From the NCBI GenBank assembly GCA_963169915.1, contig CAUJEM010000126.1:1-64000 (forward strand): DNA of 64,000 nucleotides, read 5' to 3'. Under the pieces are notes generated by a model. That model searched no databases. It was not told the DNA's origin and saw only the letters and a program-made list of their open reading frames with translations. This DNA is from Myxococcota bacterium (GTDB lineage: Bacteria > Myxococcota_A > Polyangia > Polyangiales > Polyangiaceae). Shown piece after piece: positions 41,834 through 50,151 of the stretch (position 1 is the first letter of the stretch; each line of letters begins with the position of its first letter). Position numbers and translations under genes: made by a program.

Positions 41834-41863
41834 GCTCCCGGGGCCGCGCGGGGCCCCGGGAGC
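41834..41863. terminator. Strong bidirectional hairpin
   Basis: GCTCCCGGGGCC and its exact complement form a 12-bp stem with a 6-nt loop between the convergent dihaem lipoprotein and TolC-like genes. Confidence 0.6.
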
Positions 41864-41874
41864 GGCCCGCCGTG

Positions 41875-43431
41875 TCAGCGCCCCCTGCGTGGCGCCGCCA
41901 CGTCACGGCCGAGCGCGTGAGCCAGCTTCACCCGCGCCACGCGCGCGTCCACGTGTGCGTTGACGTGCTCGAGGCGGGACTGCAGCAGCGCGGTCTCGGC
42001 GTCCATCACCTCGGTGGCCGTGGCGCGCGCAGCGTTGAAGAGCTCACGGCGGACGCGGTAGGCCTCTTCGGCCGCGGCCAGGCCACGCTGGGTGGTCTGC
42101 ACGGCGACGTCCGCCTCGCGCGCGGCCTGGTAGGCCGCGAGCACCTCGAGCCGCAGGCCGTCGGAGAGCGCCGCGCGCTGGGCCTCGATGGCCTCGGCCT
42201 TGGCGTTCAGGCCGGCCGCGACGGGCGCGGCGGTGCCGATGTCGTTGGGTGACCAGCTGAGCTGGAGCGACACGTCCCAGGTGGCGTTCCACTTGTCCGA
42301 GGCGGGCTGGAAGCGCTGGTTGGGGTTGGCGTAGGTGTAGTTGCCCGCGGCGTCGAGGCGCGGCCAGTTGCCGGCCGACACCGAGCGGCTCTGCTGGCGC
42401 AGTGAGTAGGCCGTCTGCTCGAGCGCGCGGATCTCCGGGCGCTGCCGCACGGCCTCCGCGTACAGCTCCGTCGGCTTCTGCTTGGCGATGGGCGGCAGGG
42501 GCGCGAGCAGATCTTCGCCGAGCTGGTAGGCGCCCTCTGCTTCGTCGTGCATCCGCGTGCGGAGCTGATCTTCCATGATGGTCGCGGCGTTGGTGGCGCG
42601 CTCCACCAGCAGCTCCGCCGCCGCGACCTGGCTCTCGGCGCGCATCACGTCGGCCTTGGAGGCGCGCGCGACGCTGAAGGCCACCTTCACGTCCTTGAGG
42701 TGCGAGCCGGCCTGCGCCAGGGCCTGCTCCGCGAGCACCACCTGCAGCTTGGCGCGGGCCCAGGTGTAGTAGGCCAGCTTGGCGTCCGAGCCAGCGGTGG
42801 CGCGCGCCGCGAGGGCCTGGAGCTTGGCGGCCTCCCGCGAGCGGCTGGCCGCGGTGTAGCTCTGGGAGAGGCGCAGCAGGTAGTCGCTGATGGGGACCGC
42901 GAGGCTCGCCTGCAGCGTGTACTGATCGAGGATGATGGGGAAGGCGAAGCGGAAGGGGATGAGCGGCTGCGTCGGCGAGGGGACGAAGGGTTGCCCCGCG
43001 GGCGCCATCGTCCCGGTGAGGTTGAAGCCGCCGCCGAAGCTCGGCGCGTCGATGTCGCTCAGGCGGGTGTAGCGGCCGACCAGGGTGAGCCGCGGGAAGA
43101 AGGCGACGACGGCGCGGTCGAGCTCCGTCTCGGCCGCCGCCACCTCGGCGTCCTTGGCGCGCGCCTCGCGGCTGGTGGAGGAGGCGCGCTGCCCCACCTC
43201 GGCCGCGGTGAGCCCCCCGCTCCGGCCCATGGCGGCGCTCAGCTTCGTGTCGATGGTGGGCGCGTCGGTCTGGGGTGCGGGCGCCGCCGCGGCCGCCGGC
43301 GTGGCGGCGCTCGGCGGCGCGTCGGCGGGGTCGCCCGGCGCGGGGGCTGGCGTCTGGGCCTGCGCGTCGAGGCTAGCGAGGGCGGCGCCGAGGATCAGGG
43401 TGGCGCGGAGCAGAGGGGGGGTACGCAGCAT
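41875..43431 (-). CDS. TolC-family outer-membrane efflux protein
   Basis: 518 residues from ATG 43431 (AAGAGGT ribosome site). The signal peptide ends ASLDAQAQ. An Ala/Pro linker is followed by two repeats of the TolC fold. Visible elements are TAAEVGQRASSTSREARAKDAEVAAAETELDRAVVAFFPRL in pieces, TLVGRYTRLSD, the long helix with AKSKADVMRAESQVAAAE-type heptads, RPEIRALEQTAYSLRQQS, then a second strand pair NWPRLDAAGNYTY and the final helix AVLQSRLEHVNAHVDARVARVKLAHALG. The protein forms the outer-membrane channel of a type I or RND export system, but no inner-membrane pump or adaptor gene is next to it. The region overlaps no other gene. Confidence 0.88.
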   Translation of the reverse strand: MLRTPPLLRATLILGAALASLDAQAQTPAPAPGDPADAPPSAATPAAAAAPAPQTDAPTIDTKLSAAMGRSGGLTAAEVGQRASSTSREARAKDAEVAAAETELDRAVVAFFPRLTLVGRYTRLSDIDAPSFGGGFNLTGTMAPAGQPFVPSPTQPLIPFRFAFPIILDQYTLQASLAVPISDYLLRLSQSYTAASRSREAAKLQALAARATAGSDAKLAYYTWARAKLQVVLAEQALAQAGSHLKDVKVAFSVARASKADVMRAESQVAAAELLVERATNAATIMEDQLRTRMHDEAEGAYQLGEDLLAPLPPIAKQKPTELYAEAVRQRPEIRALEQTAYSLRQQSRSVSAGNWPRLDAAGNYTYANPNQRFQPASDKWNATWDVSLQLSWSPNDIGTAAPVAAGLNAKAEAIEAQRAALSDGLRLEVLAAYQAAREADVAVQTTQRGLAAAEEAYRVRRELFNAARATATEVMDAETALLQSRLEHVNAHVDARVARVKLAHALGRDVAAPRRGR

Positions 43432-43593
43432 GAGTGACCTCTTGGGAGAGTGGGGCGTGGGGGTGCGCCCAGGAGCCCTAGCACCGGGCGCAGCAGCGTG
43501 AAAACGCCCACTGCGGCGAGACACCTCGGGGGGCGCCGGGCTAGGCTCCCGGGCCATGCCTCCTCAGGTGACGCAGCGTCCAAGGGCGAGCAC

Positions 43594-44985
43594 GTGAGCC
43601 GCCCGTCGCGCGCCTCGCGCGCTACGACGAGCGCCGCGCGCCCGGGCCGAGCCGCGCCGTCACCGCTGCGCCGTAGCGATAGCGCGGCGGCGGAGCCTCG
43701 GCCGCGCCCCGGCGAGCCGGGCTGGCAGCAGCGCCGCGAGCGGCGCGCCCTCTCGCACGTCGGCGGGCCCATCGAGCTCGAGGGCGGCGACGCGCGGGAG
43801 CGCGCGGCGCTGCAGCAGGCGCTCGGGGTCAGCGCGGACGAGGCGCGGGTCATGCGCCACGTGCACGGCTTTCACAGCTATCCAGCGCGGCTGCACCCAG
43901 ACACCGCCGCCGCGCTCATCGGCGCGCTCGCGCCGCCACGCGGCAGCGTGCTGGATCCGTTCAGCGGCAGCGGCACCGTCGCCGTGGAGGCGCGCCTGGC
44001 CGGTCGGCGCGCCCACGGCAGCGACGTCAACCCGCTGGCCGTGGAGCTGGGGCGGCTCAAGACCAGCCGCGTCGGGCCGGCCGAGCTCGAGCGCCTGGCG
44101 GCGCACGTGGCCGCGGTGGTGGAGCACGCCGAGCAGCGCCGCGCCGCTCGCGCGGGGCCGAGCCGGCCCTACGGCCCCGAAGATCGGGAGCTGTTCGACG
44201 TGCACGTGCTGCTCGAGCTGGACGGCCTCCGCAGCGGCATCGAGCGCATCACCGCGGAGGGCTCGCGCCGCGCGCTGGCGCTGGTGCTGTCCTCGCTGCT
44301 CACCAAGCTGAGTCGCAAGCCCGGTGACACCATCGAGGGCCAGGCGCCCCGCCGCTTGGCGGCCGGGCACGCTACCCGGCTGTTCGCGGGCAAGGCCGCG
44401 GAGCTGTCACGACGGCTGGCGAGCTTCGCGGAGCTGCTGCCGCGCGGCGCGCCGCTCGCCAGCTTCGAGCTCGAGGACGCCCGCGCGCTCCGCGCCGTAC
44501 CGGACGCCAGCGTGGATCTGGTGCTGTGCTCGCCCCCGTACCCCGGGGTGTACGACTACCACGCGCACCACGCGCTGCGCCTGCGCTGGCTCGGCCTCGA
44601 GGACGAGCGCTTCGTGCGGGAAGAGATCGGCGCCAAGCGCCGCCTGGCGCGGCTGGACCACGACGTCGCGGTGGAGCAGTGGCGCCGCGAGTTCGGCGCG
44701 GTGCTGCGCGCCGTCCGCGCCAAGCTCACCGCGCAGGGGCGCGCGGTGTTCGTGCTGGCGGACAGCGCGCTCGGTCGCCGCGCGCTGCGGGCGGACGAGC
44801 TGATGCGAGCGCTCGCGGCGCGCGAGGGCCTGCAGCTCGTGGCGCGCGCCTCGCAAGCACGCCCGCATTTCCACTTGCCCACCCAGGCCGTCTTCGAGCG
44901 TCAGCCCAAGCGGGAACACGTCTTGGTGCTCGCCCGCGGTGAGGCGGCGCCGCTCAAGGGGCGAGCATCGCGTACCGGCCCCTGA
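43594..44985 (+). CDS. SPPY-type amino DNA methyltransferase, no partner nuclease
   Basis: 463 residues from GTG 43594. FHSYPARLHPDTAAALI precedes motif I, VLDPFSGSGTVAVEARLAG, and HGSDVNPLAVELGR supplies the ribose-binding acidic residue. Later LVLCSPPYPGVYDYHAHH gives motif IV as SPPY, the form typical of N4-cytosine and related exocyclic-amine methyltransferases. The order FxGxG then SPPY corresponds to the group with motif I before IV. The first 50 residues are an Arg/Ala-rich extension. No restriction endonuclease or specificity gene is adjacent, so it may be a solitary methylase used in regulation, or an RNA methylase of the same fold. The ATG-poor start region leaves the exact N-terminus uncertain. 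Confidence 0.7.
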   Translation: MSRPSRASRATTSAARPGRAAPSPLRRSDSAAAEPRPRPGEPGWQQRRERRALSHVGGPIELEGGDARERAALQQALGVSADEARVMRHVHGFHSYPARLHPDTAAALIGALAPPRGSVLDPFSGSGTVAVEARLAGRRAHGSDVNPLAVELGRLKTSRVGPAELERLAAHVAAVVEHAEQRRAARAGPSRPYGPEDRELFDVHVLLELDGLRSGIERITAEGSRRALALVLSSLLTKLSRKPGDTIEGQAPRRLAAGHATRLFAGKAAELSRRLASFAELLPRGAPLASFELEDARALRAVPDASVDLVLCSPPYPGVYDYHAHHALRLRWLGLEDERFVREEIGAKRRLARLDHDVAVEQWRREFGAVLRAVRAKLTAQGRAVFVLADSALGRRALRADELMRALAAREGLQLVARASQARPHFHLPTQAVFERQPKREHVLVLARGEAAPLKGRASRTGP

Positions 44986-45445
44986 AGTAGGCGAGCGGCT
45001 GGCCTGGGCGGGTCCCCGCGCTCAGCAGCTCTCCGATGAAGACCTCGTGATCGCCGGCCGGGTGCCGCTGCCAGACGCGGCACTCGAGCCAGCCGAGCGC
45101 CTCCGGGAGCAGCGCGCAGCCGGTCTCGGGCCCCCGCTCGATCTCGAGGCCTTGGAAGCGATCCGCCTCGTCCCCGGCGAAGCGCCGTGACAGCTCCGCT
45201 TGATCTTGGCTCAGCAGGTTGACCGCGAACACCCCGCTGTCGCAGAGCGCGTCGAGCGCCGAGGCGCCGTGGCTCAAGCAGACGAGGCAGAGCGGGGGCG
45301 CCGCCGAGACCGAGCAGAAGGCCGTCACCGTGAGCCCGAGCGGGCGCCCTCCCGCGTCGCGCGTGGTCACCACCGTCACCCCCGCCGCAAAAGACCCCAT
45401 CACGGCGCGAAATTGCTCGTCACTCAGGCTCACGGCCCGGACCAT
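44954..45445 (-). CDS. Flavin reductase-domain protein
   Basis: 163 residues from ATG 45445. Typical Flavin_Reduct fold: FRAVMGSFAAGVTVVTT at the N-terminus, GLTVTAFCSVSAAPPLCLVCL (flavin-binding), FAVNLLSQDQAELSRRFAG, then LGWLECRVWQRHPAGDHEVFIGEL and a final PLAYFRGRY. Such proteins supply reduced FMN/FAD to a two-component monooxygenase or act as diflavin reductases. No monooxygenase partner is adjacent. Its 3' end overlaps the methyltransferase gene by 32 bases on the opposite strand. Divergent from the MlaE permease gene. Confidence 0.88.
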   Translation of the reverse strand: MVRAVSLSDEQFRAVMGSFAAGVTVVTTRDAGGRPLGLTVTAFCSVSAAPPLCLVCLSHGASALDALCDSGVFAVNLLSQDQAELSRRFAGDEADRFQGLEIERGPETGCALLPEALGWLECRVWQRHPAGDHEVFIGELLSAGTRPGQPLAYFRGRYAMLAP

Positions 45446-45527
45446 GCCGCAGCCCGGTCGGGCGAGCGAGCCCAATTCAGCCGCTCGGAGCTGGACCGAG
45501 CTTCCGCTATGCTCGCGGGCCCGCGCG

Positions 45528-46331
45528 ATGCCCGCCACGTCGACCTCCCCCGCCCGTCTGCTCACCCCCCTGGGGGGGGTGGGGCGCTCCAGCATGGAGC
45601 TGTTCGCCACCGTGGGTGGCATGGGCGTGCTGCTCTGGCAGGTGCTGACCAGGACCGTCCGCCTGCGCCTGGATTTCGACGAGCTGCTCTACAACCTAGA
45701 GAAGATGGCCCTCCGCTCCATCCCGCTGGTCGCGGTGACCGCCGTCTTCGCAGGCGGCATCATGGTCATCCAAGCCGCGCCCACCGTGCAGCGCCTCGGG
45801 GCCCATGGGCTGCTCGGCTGGGGCGCCGGTTTCGGCATCTTGCGCGAGATTGGCCCGCTGCTTTGCGCCTTGATGCTCAGCGGCCGCGTGGGCGCCAACA
45901 ACACGGCCGAGCTGGGCACCATGGTGGTCACCGAGCAGGTGGACGCGCTGCGCGCGCTGGCCATCGATCCGCTGAGCTACCTCATCGTGCCGCGCTTCCT
46001 CGGCATCGTGCTCACGCTGTTCTTGAGCATCGTCTTCACGGACGTCTTGGCCCTTCTCGGGGCGGCCGTCGGGGGAGAGCTCATCTTGGGGGTGAGCACC
46101 GTCACCTTCTACAACGGGCTCACCGGCGGGCTGCTCAACGCCTCGGACGTGGTGCACGGGGTGGTCAAGAGCGTGGTGTTCGGGGTCATCATCGCGCTCA
46201 CGAGCTGTCAGTTCGGCATCACCACCAGCGGCGGCGCTCCGGGCGTCGGCCGCAGCGTCAACGCGGCGGTGGTCATGAGCGCCACGGGCATCTTCCTCTC
46301 CGACTACCTGGTGTCCTTTGCCATCAGCTGA
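45528..46331 (+). CDS. MlaE-family ABC permease (first of two)
   Basis: 267 residues from ATG 45528. MlaE family permease with five or six membrane helices. Landmarks: FDELLYNLEKMALRSIPLVAVTAVFAGGIMVIQ near the start; GILREIGPLLCALMLSGRVGANNTAELGTMVVTEQVDALRAL, the conserved coupling and interface region; DPLSYLIVPRFLGIVLTLF; and SCQFGITTSGGAPGVGRSVNAAVVMS near the end. The family moves phospholipids between membranes in the Mla system, with an ATPase (MlaF) and an MCE protein (MlaD). It overlaps the next permease gene by 14 nt. Here two MlaE paralogues sit back to back, so a heterodimeric permease is likely. Confidence 0.9.
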   Translation: MPATSTSPARLLTPLGGVGRSSMELFATVGGMGVLLWQVLTRTVRLRLDFDELLYNLEKMALRSIPLVAVTAVFAGGIMVIQAAPTVQRLGAHGLLGWGAGFGILREIGPLLCALMLSGRVGANNTAELGTMVVTEQVDALRALAIDPLSYLIVPRFLGIVLTLFLSIVFTDVLALLGAAVGGELILGVSTVTFYNGLTGGLLNASDVVHGVVKSVVFGVIIALTSCQFGITTSGGAPGVGRSVNAAVVMSATGIFLSDYLVSFAIS

Positions 46332-47139
46332 GCTGCTCGAAGAGGGCGCGGCGCCCCCTCGCGGGCCGCTCCGTCAGCTCGGCGCGCTCGCCATCGAGCA
46401 GTGGCGCACCTGGTTCGACGTGTACTCGGTGTTGGTCAAGACCCTGTACTACTGCGTCAAGGGGGTGCGGGTGCCGGGCGCGGTGCTGCACAACGCCTTT
46501 GAGATCGGCAACCGCTCGCTGCTGTTCCTGAGCGTCGTGATGGGCTTTCTGGGGATGATCTTCGTCTACCAGACCGGGCTGCAGAACCAGCGGGTGGTGC
46601 CCGATCTCTCCCTGCTCGGCGCGACGTACCTACAGCTCCTGGTGCGCGAGCTGGCCCCCACCATCACCGCCCTGATGCTCGCCACCCGCGTCGGCGCTGG
46701 CATCGCGGCGGAGCTTGGCTCCATGATGGTGACGGAGCAAATCGACGCGCTGCGGATGTGCGCGGCAGACCCCGTGGACTACCTGGTCAAGCCTCGCTTC
46801 CTCGCCAGCCTGTTGATGATGGCGGTGCTCGCCATGGTCTCGGGCTCGGTGGCCTGGGGTACCGGCATGCTGACGGCGCAGGTGTTCTTCAGCGTCACTC
46901 CCGCCACCTTCTCCAACTTCACGCTGCTCGGTATCGGGGACGTGGTGGCGGCGGCCCTCAAGTGCCTGGCCTTCGGCGCCGCGGTGCCCATCGTCAGCGC
47001 GCAGTCTGGCTTCAACACCTTCGGCGGCTCGGAGGGCGTGGGCTGGGCCACCACGCGCGCCGTCGTCAACAGCAGCCTCGCGGTCATCGTGCTAGATTTC
47101 TTCATTGGCGGGGCCTGCCAGCTCATTTTCGGCGGTTGA
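46318..47139 (+). CDS. MlaE-family ABC permease (second of two)
   Basis: 273 residues with a TTG start that overlaps the preceding permease. Same family: GNRSLLFLSVVMGFLGMIFVYQTG, RELAPTITALMLATRVGAGIAAELGSMMVTEQIDALRM, DPVDYLVKPRFLASLLMMAVL and SAQSGFNTFGGSEGVGWATTRAVVNSSL. The two proteins share the E-L-G-x-M-V-V/T-E-Q-I/V-D-A-L block but differ elsewhere, which fits two non-identical subunits of one transporter. No MlaF ATPase or MCE gene follows; the next gene encodes DNA repair. The missing partners must be encoded elsewhere. The TTG start is the least certain point. Confidence 0.87.
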   Translation: MPSAELLEEGAAPPRGPLRQLGALAIEQWRTWFDVYSVLVKTLYYCVKGVRVPGAVLHNAFEIGNRSLLFLSVVMGFLGMIFVYQTGLQNQRVVPDLSLLGATYLQLLVRELAPTITALMLATRVGAGIAAELGSMMVTEQIDALRMCAADPVDYLVKPRFLASLLMMAVLAMVSGSVAWGTGMLTAQVFFSVTPATFSNFTLLGIGDVVAAALKCLAFGAAVPIVSAQSGFNTFGGSEGVGWATTRAVVNSSLAVIVLDFFIGGACQLIFGG

Positions 47140-47173
47140 GCGCGCGAGGGCAGCGTCTCCATGCGCGTGGCGC

Positions 47174-47179
47174 TACGCT
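47174..47179 (+). promoter_or_regulatory. -10-like TACGCT 7 nt before the repair-fusion gene
   Basis: TACGCT, then CGGGTCC, then GTG 47187; no Shine-Dalgarno sequence. It separates the repair gene from the permease pair. Confidence 0.4.
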
Positions 47180-47186
47180 CGGGTCC

Positions 47187-48371
47187 GTGACCACCGCCGA
47201 GTACCAGCTCTTCGAGACGCCGCTCGGGCGTTGCGGCATCGCGTGGAGTGACGAGGGCATCGTCGCGGTGCAGCTGCCAGGGCGCAGCGACGAGCTCACC
47301 ATCGCGCGCCTGCTCGAGCGCGCACCCGACGCGCGGCCGCGCGGTGGTCGCGCGCACCCCGACGTCACCGCGCTCCAGGCGATGCTCCGCGGTGAGCCGC
47401 GCACCCTGCAGGAGCTGAAGCTCGACCTGCGCGGGGTGCCGGAGTTTCACCGGCGCGCGTACGTCGCGGTGCGGCAGGTGGCGCCCGGTGAGACCATCAG
47501 CTACGGCGAGCTGGCGCGCCGGCTGGGCTCGCCGGGTGCGGCGCGCGCGGTGGGTCAGGCGATGGCAAAAAACCCCTTCGTCCTCGTGGTGCCCTGTCAC
47601 AGGGTGATGGCGGCCAAGCAGGGCTTCGGGGGCTTCTCGGCGGAAGGGGGGCTGACCACGAAGCTGCGGCTGCTCGAGCGGGAGGCGGGCAAGCGCGAGC
47701 TCACCGCGGAGCCCAAGCCCTTCGACTGGGACTTCGCGGCCGCGGCCGGAGCCCTGGCGGCCTCACACCGCAAGCTGGCTCGGCTCATCGAGCGCGTGGG
47801 GCCGCTCCAGCTCGAGCGTGAGCCGACGCACAGCCTCTTCGAAGCGCTGGTGCGATCCATCGTCCACCAGCAGCTCTCCACCAAGGTGGCGCGCGTCATC
47901 CACCAGCGCGTGCGGGAGCTCGCCGGCGCCGAGCTGACGGCGGAGCGCCTGGAGCGGATCTCGGACGCCGCGCTACGCCAAGCGGGGCTCTCCCAGAGCA
48001 AGCTGCTGTCGCTGCGCGATCTGCAGCGGCAGCAGCAGGCGGGCAGGCTGCCCAGCTTGAGTCAGGCGCTGCTGCTCAGCGACGAGGCGCTCGTCGAGCG
48101 GCTCACCGAGGTGCGCGGCATCGGGCGCTGGACGGTGCAGATGCTGCTGCTCTTTCTGTTGGGGCGCCCTGACGTCTGGCCCGTGGACGATCTTGGCGTC
48201 CGCAAGGGCTACGCGCTCTGCTTCGGGGAGCGGGAGCTGCCCACGCCGAGCGCGCTCCAAGCGCGCGGGCGGCGCTGGTCTCCCTACCGCAGCGCGCTCA
48301 GCTGGTACTTGTGGCGGGCGACCGAGCTCGACTGGCCGGCGCGCCGCGGCCTCAAGGCACCAGCGTCTTGA
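47187..48371 (+). CDS. Fused O6-alkylguanine-DNA alkyltransferase and AlkA-type glycosylase
   Basis: 394 residues from GTG 47187. Residues 1-170 are an alkyltransferase: GVPEFHRRAYVAVRQVAPGETISYGELARRLGSPGAARAVGQAMAKNP, then VVPCHRVMAAKQGFGGFSAEGGLTTKLRLLERE in short pieces, with PCHRV holding the acceptor Cys. Residues 180-394 are an HhH-GPD glycosylase: LFEALVRSIVHQQLSTKVA, then LTEVRGIGRWTVQMLLLF (the hairpin) and DVWPVDDLGVRKGY with the catalytic Asp. The first domain reverses O6-methylguanine damage directly. The second excises 3-methyladenine. One polypeptide thus handles both classes of methylation damage. The 3' end overlaps the convergent BolA gene by 20 bases. Confidence 0.9.
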   Translation: MTTAEYQLFETPLGRCGIAWSDEGIVAVQLPGRSDELTIARLLERAPDARPRGGRAHPDVTALQAMLRGEPRTLQELKLDLRGVPEFHRRAYVAVRQVAPGETISYGELARRLGSPGAARAVGQAMAKNPFVLVVPCHRVMAAKQGFGGFSAEGGLTTKLRLLEREAGKRELTAEPKPFDWDFAAAAGALAASHRKLARLIERVGPLQLEREPTHSLFEALVRSIVHQQLSTKVARVIHQRVRELAGAELTAERLERISDAALRQAGLSQSKLLSLRDLQRQQQAGRLPSLSQALLLSDEALVERLTEVRGIGRWTVQMLLLFLLGRPDVWPVDDLGVRKGYALCFGERELPTPSALQARGRRWSPYRSALSWYLWRATELDWPARRGLKAPAS

Positions 48372-48618
48372 GGGAGTCTACCGCGTGGACGGGCGCCAGC
48401 TCCCCCTTCATGAGGTGGCTGATGGCGGTGAACACCAGGCGGTGCCGCGCCAAGGTGTTCAGCCCCTCGAAGGCCGGTGACACCACCTCGATGGTGAAGT
48501 GGCCAGCGCGCCCGCTGGCGGTGCAGCGGGCGTCCTGGATGCTCGACTCGACGGCCTCACGGATGGCCGCGAGGACGTCACCCTGAAAATCCGTTCGATG
48601 GTTGGGGTGGTGCGACAT
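48352..48618 (-). CDS. BolA-family protein
   Basis: 88 residues from ATG 48618. BolA fold: IREAVESSIQDARC, then FTIEVVSPAFEGLNTLARHRLVFTAIS with the conserved FEG and RHR, and a terminal HAVDSLKTLVP. The His typical of BolA iron-sulphur ligation is present in the RHR helix and in VHAV. BolA proteins pair with monothiol glutaredoxins to carry 2Fe-2S clusters, and the glutaredoxin-containing gene lies directly upstream on the same strand, 63 nt away. Co-expression of a BolA-Grx pair is therefore likely. Its 3' end overlaps the convergent repair gene. Confidence 0.88.
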   Translation of the reverse strand: MSHHPNHRTDFQGDVLAAIREAVESSIQDARCTASGRAGHFTIEVVSPAFEGLNTLARHRLVFTAISHLMKGELAPVHAVDSLKTLVP

Positions 48619-48681
48619 GGTAGAGCCTTGCTGACCGAGGGCGGGTGAGGACGGTGGGAGAGCAGCTCACTCGGGAGCGGC

Positions 48682-49311
48682 TCAGGGAGCCTTGACGCTG
48701 GCGGGGTCGTTGGGGTTGTCCAGCCGAAACCCTTGGGCCGAGCCGGCCTTGACGTAGTCGATGACGAGGCCGTCGGCGCGGCGCGCGCTGCTCGGGCTCA
48801 TGTAGACGGTGAGCGCGCCCGCGTCGATCGCCAAGTCATCGGGCCCTTGGGGGCCAAAGAAGAGATCATTTTGGAACTGGGGATCGATCTCCAGGTGAAG
48901 CACGTCCGAGCCATCCGAGGCAGCCGCGAAGGCCTCGCTCGCCGCCGGCGTGATGCGGATCTGCGGGAGGCGGCTGGGCGGGGCGGGCGGCGCCGTGGTG
49001 GCGAGGAGCTGCTGCAGGGACCCATCGGCGGCCATCTCCTTGACGATGTCAGCGCCTCCGATGAACTCCCCCTTGACGTAGAGCTGAGGGATCGTGGGCC
49101 ACCCTGACAGCTCCTTGATCCCTTCGCGGACCTCGGGATCCGCCAGCACGTTGATGGTCTCGAAGCTGGCGCCCACCTCTTTGAGGACGCCGACGATGGA
49201 GGCCGAGAAGCCGCATTGCGGAAAGTGGCGGTTGCCCTTCATGTAGAGCACCACGTCGGTCGATTGAATTTGCGCGTTCAGCTTGGCGCGGACGGCGTCG
49301 GAGAGGGGCAT
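48682..49311 (-). CDS. Monothiol glutaredoxin (Grx4 type) fused to a cysteine-less A-type-like domain
   Basis: 209 residues from ATG 49311 (GAGGGGG ribosome site). Residues 1-105 are a Grx4-type glutaredoxin: DVVLYMKGNRHFPQCGFSAS with the CGFS active site, then WPTIPQLYVKGEFIGGADIV. Residues 120-209 look like an A-type iron-sulphur carrier: RITPAASEAF, LHLEIDPQFQNDLFFGP, LTVYMSPSSARRADGLVIDYV and GFRLDNPND, in the order found in IscA/HesB proteins. All three cysteines of true A-type carriers are absent. The second domain may be structural or recognise clients. With BolA immediately downstream, it forms an Fe-S trafficking unit. Confidence 0.85.
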   Translation of the reverse strand: MPLSDAVRAKLNAQIQSTDVVLYMKGNRHFPQCGFSASIVGVLKEVGASFETINVLADPEVREGIKELSGWPTIPQLYVKGEFIGGADIVKEMAADGSLQQLLATTAPPAPPSRLPQIRITPAASEAFAAASDGSDVLHLEIDPQFQNDLFFGPQGPDDLAIDAGALTVYMSPSSARRADGLVIDYVKAGSAQGFRLDNPNDPASVKAP

Positions 49312-49440
49312 GGCCCCCTCCCGTGACACAGATCATGGACGTCTTCAAGTGCGGGCCTGGGGCGCGGCGGCGGCGTGGGGGCGCCACGCGCGCCGCGCGG
49401 CTGGCTTCGGACGACGACTCGTGCGACACCGTGGAGCGCG

Positions 49441-50109
49441 ATGGCGACCCTCTACCTGAAGCAGCTCTTGCTCGGACGCGACGTGGGGCGAGGCGACCCG
49501 GTGGCGCGGCAGATGCAGAATTTCGTCTACCTCGTCGGAGATCGAGACGCGGGCGAGTGTCTGGTGACCGATCCCGCGTGGGACATCCAAGGGATCTTGG
49601 ACGTGGCGCACGCCGACGGCATGCGCGTCGTGGGGGCGCTGGCGACGCACTACCACCCGGATCACGTGGGCGGCAGCCTCTTCGGCTTCACGGTGGAGGG
49701 GCTCGCGCGCTTGATGGAGCTGAACCCCTGCCCGGTCCACCTGCACAAGCTCGAGGCGGACGGCGTACGGATCGTCACGGGGCTCTCCGCCAGTGATCTG
49801 GCGCTCCATGAGGGGAACGATCGGATCGGCGTCGGCGGCGTGGAGGTGGAGCTCTTGCACACGCCTGGTCACACCCCCGGCTCGAGCTGCTTCAAGGTGA
49901 ACTCCGCCCTGCTCGCCGGGGACACGCTCTTTCTCCAGGGCTGCGGCCGGGTCGATCTGCCGGGGGGAGACGCTGCGGAGATGCAGCGGACGCTCTCTGA
50001 GCGGCTCAGCCGCCTGGCCGACGACGTGGAGCTCTACCCCGGGCACGCCTACGGTGGAGAGCACGCGAGCCTCGGCGTGGTGCGCCGCACCAACCCGGCC
50101 CTGGGCTAG
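49441..50109 (+). CDS. MBL-fold hydrolase (glyoxalase II / persulfide dioxygenase-like)
   Basis: 222 residues from ATG 49441 with a GGAG site. The zinc motif is ATHYHPDHVGG (HxHxDH with the first His in THYH). The remaining ligands are in LLHTPGHTPGSSCF, LLAGDTLFLQGCGRVDLPGG and LYPGHAYGGEHAS. The order matches glyoxalase II and ETHE1-type persulfide dioxygenases. The TYRGHXY-like LYPGHAYGGE and the short C-terminus without the glyoxalase II helical domain favour ETHE1-like or a small thioesterase. It is divergent from the Grx/BolA pair, which may indicate a shared sulphur or redox theme. No signal peptide. Confidence 0.85.
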   Translation: MATLYLKQLLLGRDVGRGDPVARQMQNFVYLVGDRDAGECLVTDPAWDIQGILDVAHADGMRVVGALATHYHPDHVGGSLFGFTVEGLARLMELNPCPVHLHKLEADGVRIVTGLSASDLALHEGNDRIGVGGVEVELLHTPGHTPGSSCFKVNSALLAGDTLFLQGCGRVDLPGGDAAEMQRTLSERLSRLADDVELYPGHAYGGEHASLGVVRRTNPALG

Positions 50110-50151
50110 TCGCTCGGGGGCGGCGCGCCGCGCCAGCGCCGGCGCCGAGGC

